30,075 bases of DNA from CAZDBA01 sp964503615 (GTDB lineage Bacteria > Planctomycetota > Planctomycetia > Pirellulales > Pirellulaceae): the NCBI GenBank assembly GCA_964503615.1, contig CAZDBA010000048.1, positions 1-30,075 on the forward strand, read 5' to 3'. Of the stretch, positions 23,472 through 30,075 are shown piece after piece (position 1 is the stretch's first letter; each line of letters begins with the position of its first letter). The notes beneath the pieces are model-generated. The model saw only the letters and a list, made by a program, of their open reading frames with translations, was not told the DNA's origin and ran no database searches. The translations under genes were made by a program, and so were the position numbers.

Positions 23472-25632
23472 GTCTGTATGTCCGAAAATAACGTTTGCAC
23501 TTGGATTGCGTTGCGCCTTGTTCGCAACGATATTCGCTGTCGCAAATCTTGATTTCTGGCACAACGACCTTCAAGCCCAAACTCCTCAAGATAAAGAGGA
23601 CTACACGGTTGTCGATCTGCCAAAACAAACAACGATGACTCCCACCGAGTTTGGGTTTGCGCCGCTTCCGCTTTCGGTACAACCACCAACTAAGTTGCCA
23701 AACGAAGCAGACTATATACCGCGATCTCCAACGGAGGTTATCCAAGCCAGTTTGGCAGAAAGCGCCAATTCCTCGTCAGACTCAGTCGCTGGTGTCAGTC
23801 ATACCGAAGTGATTTGGAACCAAGACGGTCCACAACTGATTTTGGAAGAAGTTGGTCCTGAAGTGGTCTTCAACCAGTTCGGCCCAGAAGTGGTTTTGAA
23901 CGAGTTCAGCCCCGAACTTCCTGAGCAGTATCCTGCCGAAATTGGACATTCGTATTTCGAAATCATTTCGACTAACGGACAGGCACTGGTTGATCACGTT
24001 TCACTGAAACTCCCGGCAGTTCCGCCGATTCTGACCCCACCTGTCAATAGAACGGGACCAGATGGAGGGTTATTGTCTGCTTATCAATCGCGTGCAGCGT
24101 TACAGCCTTTCGACGAATTCATTGCCCCTCAAACTTCTGAGTTACCCATGGGCTTTCAACCTTGGTGGTCGCATGAAACCAGGAACCATCTGGGGCTTAA
24201 GTCATCACCGTTTCTGGTTTCTCTGGATGCGTTGATCGAACGCGCTTTGTTTAACTCGCCTCACATTCAAATCGCAGCGACTGAGCCTCATATTCAGCGC
24301 GCATCATTGCTTGAAGAATCATCCCAGTTCGATTGGTTGGCTTTTCTCGAATCGACGTACGATGATCAAAACGATCCAGTTGGCAATACGCTGACAACGG
24401 GAAACAACGACTCCCGCTTTCAACAACAGGAATGGTTCGCCGAGGGCGGAATACGTCGTCGAACTCGCACGGGTGGCGAGTTTGAGCTTTCCCAGCGACT
24501 TTCCACTTTGCAAAGCAACTCTCAGTTTCTTGTGCCTCAGGATCAAGGCAACTCCCGTCTGGTACTCAACTACAAACAACCCTTGTTGCGCGGTCGAGGC
24601 AGGGCGGTAAACGAAAGCTTGGTCGTATTGGCAGACATCAATTTTCAAGCTGCCAGTGATCAGTTTCTGGAAGAGATTCAACAGCATCTGACCGACCTGA
24701 CCGAAACGTATTGGGAGTTGGTGCGATCCCGTTCCGAACTGCTACAGCGAAGGAAGCTGTTGATCTCGGCCGAAAAAATCCTTGCTCAACTGGAAGGTCG
24801 CGCCGAGGTCGATGCTCTTGAGCGACAGGTGTTTCGCGCCCGAGCCGCGGTAGCCAATCGAAAAGCCGAAATCGCGAGGTCGGTGACTTCGGTCAAGAAT
24901 GCGGAATCGAGAATCCGTTTGTTGGTCAATGACCAGGAGATTATCAGCGCGACTCGTATGGAGTTGGTGCCAACCGACCTGCCCAATCTCGATTATTTGG
25001 GCATCAATCTGGGCGACGCGATTTCAACGGCGTTGGCCAATCGGCCTGATATCTCACGTTCGATTCGCGATGTCAAAGCGACCACGGTACGGCTGGGAGT
25101 GGCTCGCAACGATGTGCTGCCTAAATTGGATCTGGTGGTCGGTTCCTACGTGGCGGGTCTAGAGGGAAGTTTCGACGTTGTCGGTTCATTCGCAAACCAA
25201 TTCTCAGATGGTCGTCCCGGTTTTAATGTAGGGTTTGAATTCGAAGTTCCGATCGGGAACCGAGCCGCGCTGGCTCGGCAGAATCGTCGAACCTGGGAAG
25301 CCAACCGCGCGATGCATCAGTTTCGTGCCGTTGTTGAAACCGGTTTGACAGAAGTCGAACTCGCAGTTCGCGAAGTCCAAACGGCTCACCAGGAAATGCA
25401 AGGACGATACTACGCGATGGTTGCATCGCAAAACGAAGCAAGTTACCTTACCGATCGCTGGCAGACGCTGCCTGATGAAAGTGATTCAGTAACGTTGCTG
25501 CTGGAGAATTTACTGGATGCTCAAGAGCGATTGGCAGATGAAGAAGCTGCCTTTGCCGAAGCACAATTCGACTATTCAGTTTCTCTCGTGAAACTGAAAC
25601 AGGCGGCAGGGACTTTGTTTCAGGTTCAATAA
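23443..25632 (+). CDS. TolC-family outer-membrane protein with long N-terminal extension
   Basis: The product has 729 residues from ATG 23443, or 720 from ATG 23470, which starts directly before the signal peptide (KITFALGLRCALFATIFAVA). Ordinary TolC proteins are about 450-500 residues; here residues about 40-255 form a Pro-rich extension holding three 9-residue repeats (GPQLILEEV, GPEVVFNQF, GPEVVLNEF at 129-155). The outer-membrane efflux domain covers about 258-725. It has two long helical stretches, a QPLLRGRGRAVNESLVVL block, and KLDLVVGSYVAGLEG and GFEFEVPIGNRAALARQNRR in the second half. It should form a trimeric channel across the outer membrane. The SecA-like gene begins 9 bases after the stop, so the two are almost certainly one operon. 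Confidence 0.92.
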   Translation: MPDIPIVRHMSVCPKITFALGLRCALFATIFAVANLDFWHNDLQAQTPQDKEDYTVVDLPKQTTMTPTEFGFAPLPLSVQPPTKLPNEADYIPRSPTEVIQASLAESANSSSDSVAGVSHTEVIWNQDGPQLILEEVGPEVVFNQFGPEVVLNEFSPELPEQYPAEIGHSYFEIISTNGQALVDHVSLKLPAVPPILTPPVNRTGPDGGLLSAYQSRAALQPFDEFIAPQTSELPMGFQPWWSHETRNHLGLKSSPFLVSLDALIERALFNSPHIQIAATEPHIQRASLLEESSQFDWLAFLESTYDDQNDPVGNTLTTGNNDSRFQQQEWFAEGGIRRRTRTGGEFELSQRLSTLQSNSQFLVPQDQGNSRLVLNYKQPLLRGRGRAVNESLVVLADINFQAASDQFLEEIQQHLTDLTETYWELVRSRSELLQRRKLLISAEKILAQLEGRAEVDALERQVFRARAAVANRKAEIARSVTSVKNAESRIRLLVNDQEIISATRMELVPTDLPNLDYLGINLGDAISTALANRPDISRSIRDVKATTVRLGVARNDVLPKLDLVVGSYVAGLEGSFDVVGSFANQFSDGRPGFNVGFEFEVPIGNRAALARQNRRTWEANRAMHQFRAVVETGLTEVELAVREVQTAHQEMQGRYYAMVASQNEASYLTDRWQTLPDESDSVTLLLENLLDAQERLADEEAAFAEAQFDYSVSLVKLKQAAGTLFQVQ
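23827..23907 (+). repeat. Three 27-bp in-frame repeats in the TolC gene
   Basis: Units at 23827-23853, 23854-23880 and 23881-23907 encode the 9-residue repeats GPQLILEEV, GPEVVFNQF and GPEVVLNEF. A degenerate fourth (SPELPEQYP) follows to 23934. Units two and three are the most alike, which suggests recent duplication. They fall in the N-terminal extension. Confidence 0.65.
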
Positions 25633-25641
25633 AGAGCGACG

Positions 25642-27567
25642 ATGAGCCTTGAGAATCCAACCCGTTCCGCCTCGCATCAATCTGGCTCGGTACCGCTCAT
25701 TCCGCGGCGGCGTTTCAACAAACAACAAGCCCGAATGTTGGCCAGCGTCGCCCGAATTCGCGAGTCCCTGAAACCGCTGACCGATGGGCAACTCACCAAC
25801 GGCTTTAACGATTTGCGAGTCAAAGCGTTGTCTCGTAATCGGGAAAGGGGCGAATTGGCCGACGAAGCGATGGCGTTTGCTAAAGAAGCAACCTATCGCG
25901 TCTTGGGTATGGAACTGTACGACGTGCAATTGCTTGCTGGCAGTGCGTTGGTCAACGGGAAGGTTGCGGAAATGCAAACCGGCGAGGGGAAAACGATCTC
26001 CGCGGTTCCGGGTGCCGTTTTCGGCGGTATCTTTGGCCGAGGCGTACACGTCGCCACGCCCAACAGCTACCTGGCCGAGCGCGACTACCAACAGTTAAAG
26101 AGTGTCTACGAAGCGATCGGACTATCAGTGGGGCTTTTGCCAAGTGGTGAAGGGCCGCCAGATCCAGGTAAAACCAAAGCTGCTTACGATTGCGACATTA
26201 CCTATGGAACGGGATACGAATTCGGATTCGACTATTTGCGTGACCAATTGATTCTTAAGGCGCAAAAGCAAAAACCGTTCGGACATCAAATGCTCGACAG
26301 CCTTCAAGGTGAATCGGGCGACCCACTGACTCAACGCGGGTTGGGGTTCTCGATTGTCGACGAAGCGGACAACGTTTTGATCGATGATGCAACATCTCCA
26401 CAAGTGCTGTCCGAGTTCCAAGCCGGCGAAGCGCCAGACGGAAACGCGGTTAAACTTGCTCGGATCGTCGCTTTGCAACTCCAAGAGGGACTCCACTTTC
26501 GGGAGCCCAGCCCAGGCGCAATCGAACTGACGAGCGAAGGCAAAATCCAGATTCATAGCCAGGACTTGGCCATCCCGACTCGCGAATTGATCCGTCCATG
26601 GAAGGGGTACATCGAGGCCGCTTTGCGTGCGGAGCATCATTTTATCCGCAACGTTCAGTATGTTGTTGGTGATGAAGGTGTACGAATCGTTGACCAATCA
26701 ACCGGACGAATTTTCGAAGACCGGTCCTGGCAAAGTGGACTTCATCAGGCGGTTGAAGCGAAAGAGGGACTTGCCATTTCTCCGGAGTCGTTACCATTGG
26801 CAACGATAACCCGGCAACGCTTTTACCGGCTTTATCAGAGTATGGCTGGAATGACCGGTACAACGCATTGCTGTATTAACGAGTTCAAAACGATCTATCG
26901 GATGGGCGTGGAAACAATACCGCTTCGTAAACCTTCCCAACGTCTTGCGCTTCCAATGCGTGTGTTTGATCATGCCGACCGAAAATGGGATGCGATCGTG
27001 CAGAGCATCGCGAAATTGCAAAGCCAAGGTCGGCCAGTGTTGATTGGCACTCGTACGATCAAGGAAAGCCAACTGCTGGCCGAACGTCTGAGCGGTGCAA
27101 ACTTGGACTATGAACTTCTGAATGGTACTCAGGATGCGGACGAAGCCGAATTGGTTTCCCGCGCGGGGCTCGCTGGAGCAATTACGATTGCAACCAATCT
27201 GGCTGGTCGAGGGACCGATTTCAAAATGCCTGACGAAGTGATCGAGAAAGGCGGTTTGCACGTGATAGTATCGGAATGTCACCCGTCCTATCGGGTGGAT
27301 CGACAGTTGATTGGTCGTTGTGCCAGACAAGGCCAACCTGGTTCTTGCCAGACGTTCGTGTCCGCCGCCGATTGGCTGTTGGAGACTCACGCTGCATGGT
27401 TGTCAGAAACGATTCGCAAGATCGCTCAGGCAGGTGAAATTGAAACCGATATCCAATCCAGCATTCGAGACGTTCAAACCGGATTGGAACGGGAACAGTT
27501 TGCAAATCGTTTGCAGTTGCTGCGGTCCAACGAACGTCAGAACAAGATTATTCTCGAGTTAAGTTAA
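25642..27567 (+). CDS. Short SecA-like translocation ATPase
   Basis: The 641-residue protein has the SecA motor but not its C-terminal third (housekeeping SecA is about 850-1000 residues). Visible parts: Walker A in MQTGEGKT (111-118); ATPNSYLAERDYQQLKSVYE; TYGTGYEFGFDYLRD; the DEAD box at 240-243 (VDEADNVLIDDA); a preprotein-binding domain ending GRIFEDRSWQSGLHQAVEAK then EGL; MTGTT (404-408); ATNLAGRGTD (517-526); GGLHVI; and an altered arginine-finger region, DRQLIGRCARQGQPGS. The sequence stops about 70 residues later, so helical scaffold and wing regions and the zinc-binding tail are absent. It is coupled to the TolC gene. It is unlikely to be the housekeeping SecA; a dedicated export role is inferred. 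Confidence 0.93.
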   Translation: MSLENPTRSASHQSGSVPLIPRRRFNKQQARMLASVARIRESLKPLTDGQLTNGFNDLRVKALSRNRERGELADEAMAFAKEATYRVLGMELYDVQLLAGSALVNGKVAEMQTGEGKTISAVPGAVFGGIFGRGVHVATPNSYLAERDYQQLKSVYEAIGLSVGLLPSGEGPPDPGKTKAAYDCDITYGTGYEFGFDYLRDQLILKAQKQKPFGHQMLDSLQGESGDPLTQRGLGFSIVDEADNVLIDDATSPQVLSEFQAGEAPDGNAVKLARIVALQLQEGLHFREPSPGAIELTSEGKIQIHSQDLAIPTRELIRPWKGYIEAALRAEHHFIRNVQYVVGDEGVRIVDQSTGRIFEDRSWQSGLHQAVEAKEGLAISPESLPLATITRQRFYRLYQSMAGMTGTTHCCINEFKTIYRMGVETIPLRKPSQRLALPMRVFDHADRKWDAIVQSIAKLQSQGRPVLIGTRTIKESQLLAERLSGANLDYELLNGTQDADEAELVSRAGLAGAITIATNLAGRGTDFKMPDEVIEKGGLHVIVSECHPSYRVDRQLIGRCARQGQPGSCQTFVSAADWLLETHAAWLSETIRKIAQAGEIETDIQSSIRDVQTGLEREQFANRLQLLRSNERQNKIILELS

Positions 27568-27574
27568 AACAATC

Positions 27575-27596
27575 CCGAAGCGCCATCGCGCTTTGG
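27575..27596. terminator. Hairpin between convergent genes, possible bidirectional terminator
   Basis: CCGAAGCGC (27575-27583) and GCGCTTTGG (27588-27596) form a 9-bp stem with one G-U pair and a CATC loop, 7 bases after the SecA-like stop. The stop of the convergent HD-GYP gene lies 50 bases further on. No T-run follows, so termination without Rho would be inefficient. Confidence 0.35.
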
Positions 27597-27646
27597 TCTG
27601 TATCAACTATCGAATCATCAACGAATTTGGGTACTACAATAGGGGC

Positions 27647-28873
27647 CTACTCGTCGTCGGCGAGTTGCATTTGAACTTCGACGATTTTGGAACCGCAAGA
27701 GAAAAATGCATCGACCATTTTCGGGTCCAGTTTCTTTCCACTCATCTCGCGCATGATCTCGAAACATTTCTCACGTGGAAAAGCGGCTTTGTAAGTCCGT
27801 TTGCTTGCCAGCGCGTCGAAGACATCTGCGACAGCTACAATCCGGCCCTCGACAGGAATATCTTTGCCTTTAAGTCCCAACGGGTAGCCTTTACCATCCC
27901 AGTTTTCGTGGTGGGTTTGTGCAATACAAGACGCCATCATCATCAGGGGTGAATTGCGGATGTGCAAAATTCCCTGTCCCAGTCGAGCATGTGCGCGAAG
28001 GGCATCTCGCTCCTGCGCTTCATACGGCGAAATAATGTTCTTGCCGATCATGCAGTGTTTTTCCATCAGCTCGAACTCTTCCGGATCAAGCTTTCCCGGT
28101 TTAAACAGAATACTATCGGGTATTCCAATCTTGCCCACGTCGTGCAGTTGAGCGGCTTGTTGAAGCATCTCAACCGCATCTGGTTTCCATCCCAATTTTT
28201 CGGCGATCATTGCTGAGTAGACTCCGACACGCAAAACATGGTTTCCCGTATCATCGTCACGGTGTTCGGCCGCCCTCGCAAGACTCAAGATGACTTGTTG
28301 ACGAGATTGGTAAAGCTCTTTGGTCCGGCTGCGAACTTGCTTTTCCAGTTCAGATTTCTGAGACGCGACCTGATCCAGGTGAGTCTTAACCAGTAGCGCA
28401 CTTTGGACTCGAGGTATTAGTTCTACGGCGTCGATGGGCTTGTGCAGAATGTCGTTGGCTCCCAAATCCAACGCATGATTTTTTATTTTGGGATCTGTTT
28501 CAGAGGTCAAAACAACAACTGACATTTCGCGAAGCACAGGGTTTTGCTGAATCAATTTCAGGATTTCCAAGCCGTTGATATTCGGCATCCGAATGTCCAA
28601 CAGCATCAAGTCCGGGACTTGCTGGATCGAGATATCGATCACTTTGGTCGCGTCGGTCGTGTAGATGCAGTTGTCGTAACCGGCGCGCTCCAGATGACGT
28701 TTGGTGATTAAAACAATCGCTTCTTCATCATCAACAATAAAGATTTTTCGAAGCTTCACTTTTTCCAGTATGGATTCGCGCAGGACAGAACTCTCGCGCG
28801 CATGTGCTGGTTCCTGAATGGGAATGTGAATGGGTGCATCTTGGTGGGAGTTGGGTAAGGAGCGATCGAGCAT
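27647..28873 (-). CDS. Response regulator with HD-GYP c-di-GMP phosphodiesterase domain (RpfG type)
   Basis: This is a 408-residue protein. Residues 1-40 are a polar lead-in. The receiver domain covers 42-162, with the acidic pair Asp48-Asp49, phospho-acceptor Asp93 in MLLDIRMPN and Lys145 in LHKPID. A short coiled coil (165-195) leads to the HD-GYP domain (195-400). Its motifs include His204, His212, His244-Asp245 in LHDVGKIGIPD, His273, HHENWDGKGYP (321-331) and ADVFDALASKRTY. All metal ligands expected of active enzymes seem present, so it should hydrolyse c-di-GMP when phosphorylated. No histidine kinase is adjacent. It converges with the SecA-like gene and diverges from the DUF4347 gene, so it may share control signals with the latter. 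Confidence 0.96.
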   Translation of the reverse strand: MLDRSLPNSHQDAPIHIPIQEPAHARESSVLRESILEKVKLRKIFIVDDEEAIVLITKRHLERAGYDNCIYTTDATKVIDISIQQVPDLMLLDIRMPNINGLEILKLIQQNPVLREMSVVVLTSETDPKIKNHALDLGANDILHKPIDAVELIPRVQSALLVKTHLDQVASQKSELEKQVRSRTKELYQSRQQVILSLARAAEHRDDDTGNHVLRVGVYSAMIAEKLGWKPDAVEMLQQAAQLHDVGKIGIPDSILFKPGKLDPEEFELMEKHCMIGKNIISPYEAQERDALRAHARLGQGILHIRNSPLMMMASCIAQTHHENWDGKGYPLGLKGKDIPVEGRIVAVADVFDALASKRTYKAAFPREKCFEIMREMSGKKLDPKMVDAFFSCGSKIVEVQMQLADDE

Positions 28874-29200
28874 TTTAACCGGGAATAATCAGAAAAAGAG
28901 AAGATTTAACGAGAGGTAGGTCTAGTAATTGATCGTGATTAACACGCCTCGTGCTTAAACGAAATTCGGACCGTCAGGAAATGCGTTGGTTGCAGTAGTC
29001 TTTGACAGGGCCTGAAAAATCGTTACGAGCGGTACTTTCATCCACTTGGTTGCAATTGAAGTATTCCGAAAACTCAACTTCCGGACACATCCTCAAGTAC
29101 TTCAACCTAGGTTTCATGTGGACTTTGCGCGCATTTTTCCGCCAAAAAACACAGTCCTTTTCTTCCATCACAACTTTCCTTTCTCGAACCCATCAGTCCT
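28874..29200. other. 327-base intergenic region between divergent genes
   Basis: This spacer separates the HD-GYP regulator (minus) from the DUF4347 gene (plus) and should carry both promoters. A TTGACA at 29002-29007 is a perfect -35 hexamer, but no acceptable -10 follows at 16-18 bases (TACGAG or ACGAGC). Open frames here on both strands lack start signals and recognisable content. Nothing else could be supported. Confidence 0.5.
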
Positions 29201-30075
29201 GTGAAACTTTCCAACCTTATCAACAAAACGAAGATCAAACTCGCGAAACTGCGTGCAGCAATTTCAAATGCGAGCCAGACCGAATCTTCAAGCCATAGCA
29301 ACTCGAACATCGTCGCGCTGGAAGAGCGCGTGATGCTTAGCGCAACTCCTTTGCCAGTCGATGTAGCTGTGGAAGCCGAAAACGTCGCCAGCCCAAACGA
29401 AGATGCTAACGCCGGTCGAGATGATGCCTCAGTCGCAGTCAATCGGGAAATCGTTTTTGTGGACGCTGCTGTGGAAGACGCTGAACAATTACTGAACGGG
29501 TTGGTCGAGGACGCCAGCGGAGAGCAGGAATTTGAGTTTGTGATCCTTGACAGCGACAGGGATGGAATCGATCAAATCACAGAATTTCTTGCCGAACAAT
29601 CAGATATTGCTGCCATTCATATCGTTTCTCATGGTTCACCAGGTGAAATACAACTCGGGAACACAGTACTCAACAACCAATCGCTGGATGCTTACGCTGG
29701 CCAACTCGCGCAATGGGCAGGGGCCCTTAATGATGAAGCGGATATTTTGATCTACGGATGTAACTTAGCGGCCAACGACGCGGGTATTGAACTGACTGAG
29801 TCGATCTCCGAATTGACCATGGCGGATGTTGCTGCAAGTGATGATGTAACCGGACATTCTGATTTGGGTGGCGATTGGGATTTTGAGTTTGTTGTTGGTG
29901 CCGTTGATACCGAGATTGCATTCTCCGTTGACGCCATACAGAACTGGAACAGCACACTCGAAACGGTAACGGTTACCACGCTTGATGATGTTGTCAGCGC
30001 TGACGCCGACCTGTCATCCGTAGCAGCTTTGAATGCGAACGCGGGTTCGGACGGTGTGATCTCACTTCGCGAAGC
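29201..30075 (+). CDS. Large exported DUF4347/CSLREA protein with LEPR-like motif, 5' part only
   Basis: The frame opens at a GTG (29201) and is still open at the window end (291 complete codons); no in-frame ATG precedes it after the upstream stop. Residues 1-38 are basic and polar (MKLSNLINKTKIKLAKLRAA) without a hydrophobic core. Residues 40-48, LEERVMLSA, match the LEPRxLLSA-type motif seen near the start of many planctomycete exported proteins. Residues 83-250 form a DUF4347 domain: IVFVDAAVEDAEQLLNGL, HIVSHGSPGEIQLG (His144), ADILIYGCNLA (Cys187) and VAASDDVTG...GGDWDFE. Residues 256-291 begin a CSLREA-type segment (TVTTLDDVV...ISLREA). Such proteins are usually very large, with repeated adhesin-like domains, so most of this gene probably lies beyond the window. 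Confidence 0.9.
   Translation, partial: MKLSNLINKTKIKLAKLRAAISNASQTESSSHSNSNIVALEERVMLSATPLPVDVAVEAENVASPNEDANAGRDDASVAVNREIVFVDAAVEDAEQLLNGLVEDASGEQEFEFVILDSDRDGIDQITEFLAEQSDIAAIHIVSHGSPGEIQLGNTVLNNQSLDAYAGQLAQWAGALNDEADILIYGCNLAANDAGIELTESISELTMADVAASDDVTGHSDLGGDWDFEFVVGAVDTEIAFSVDAIQNWNSTLETVTVTTLDDVVSADADLSSVAALNANAGSDGVISLRE

Noticed and set aside
26125..27390. Two long minus-strand frames opposite the SecA-like gene
   Set aside because: SecA motifs run through the entire plus-strand stretch, so these are shadows.
29002..29030. Promoter built on TTGACA at 29002
   Set aside because: The -35 hexamer is perfect, but the hexamers at 16-18 bases spacing do not resemble TATAAT.
29002..29298. 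98-codon plus-strand frame before and across the DUF4347 start
   Set aside because: It overlaps the DUF4347 N-terminus in another frame, has no ribosome site and shows no domain.
1..30075. CRISPR arrays, tRNA genes, insertion sequences and integrase attachment sites
   Set aside because: No regularly spaced direct repeats, tRNA-like cloverleaf arms with a matching anticodon loop, or transposase/integrase reading frames were found by eye.

Overview
The window looks like chromosomal DNA of a planctomycete, most likely a Pirellulales/Rhodopirellula-type bacterium. I base this on the LEPR-like motif (LEERVMLSA) near the start of a large exported DUF4347 protein, a PknB-type Ser/Thr kinase fused to other modules, an 'FSLRTLLVLMLVVGVGL'-type membrane anchor on a small protein, and weak or absent Shine-Dalgarno sites at many genes. 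This placement is inference from gene content; no rRNA or tRNA gene is present. About 20 protein genes are supported, two of them cut by the window edges. I saw no CRISPR array, tRNA, insertion sequence or integrase.

Layout. 1-5569 is a mixed housekeeping segment: the 5' end of an exported Glu/Gln-rich protein, a DUF72 protein, a GxxExxY protein beside an imperfect inverted repeat, L-threonine dehydrogenase (tdh), a bestrophin-like channel, a secreted serine hydrolase of the beta-lactamase family, and a membrane-anchored KTSC-domain protein. 5636-21261 is a 15.6-kb run of minus-strand genes that is a Tad/Flp (type IVb) pilus locus. In transcription order it holds a TadA ATPase, two Flp-type pilins, a TadV/CpaA prepilin peptidase, TadE-like and TadG-like proteins, a second TadE-like protein, an unrecognised membrane protein, CpaB, a second TadA with an N-terminal FHA domain, TadB, TadC, a zinc-ribbon membrane protein, and a 1113-residue Ser/Thr kinase carrying four repeat modules, a degenerate caspase-like domain and a TPR-like tail. 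21509-22456 is a DUF4349 lipoprotein on the same strand. On the plus strand, 22666-23229 is 3-hydroxyanthranilate 3,4-dioxygenase. 23443-27567 is a tight pair of a TolC-family outer-membrane protein and a short SecA-like ATPase. 27647-28873 (minus) is an RpfG-type response regulator with an HD-GYP domain. From 29201 to the window end runs the start of a DUF4347/CSLREA exported protein with no ordinary signal peptide.

How the parts may work together. The Tad genes should build a surface pilus. The co-directional kinase and the FHA domain on one of the two TadA motors suggest that assembly is gated by Thr phosphorylation. The TolC/SecA-like pair lies close to a large surface or secreted protein that has the planctomycete LEPR-like N-terminal tag but no Sec signal, so these may form a dedicated export route. 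The adjacent HD-GYP regulator would tie it to c-di-GMP. The window may therefore hold two surface-attachment systems side by side. The individual family calls are solid; the system-level links are hypotheses.
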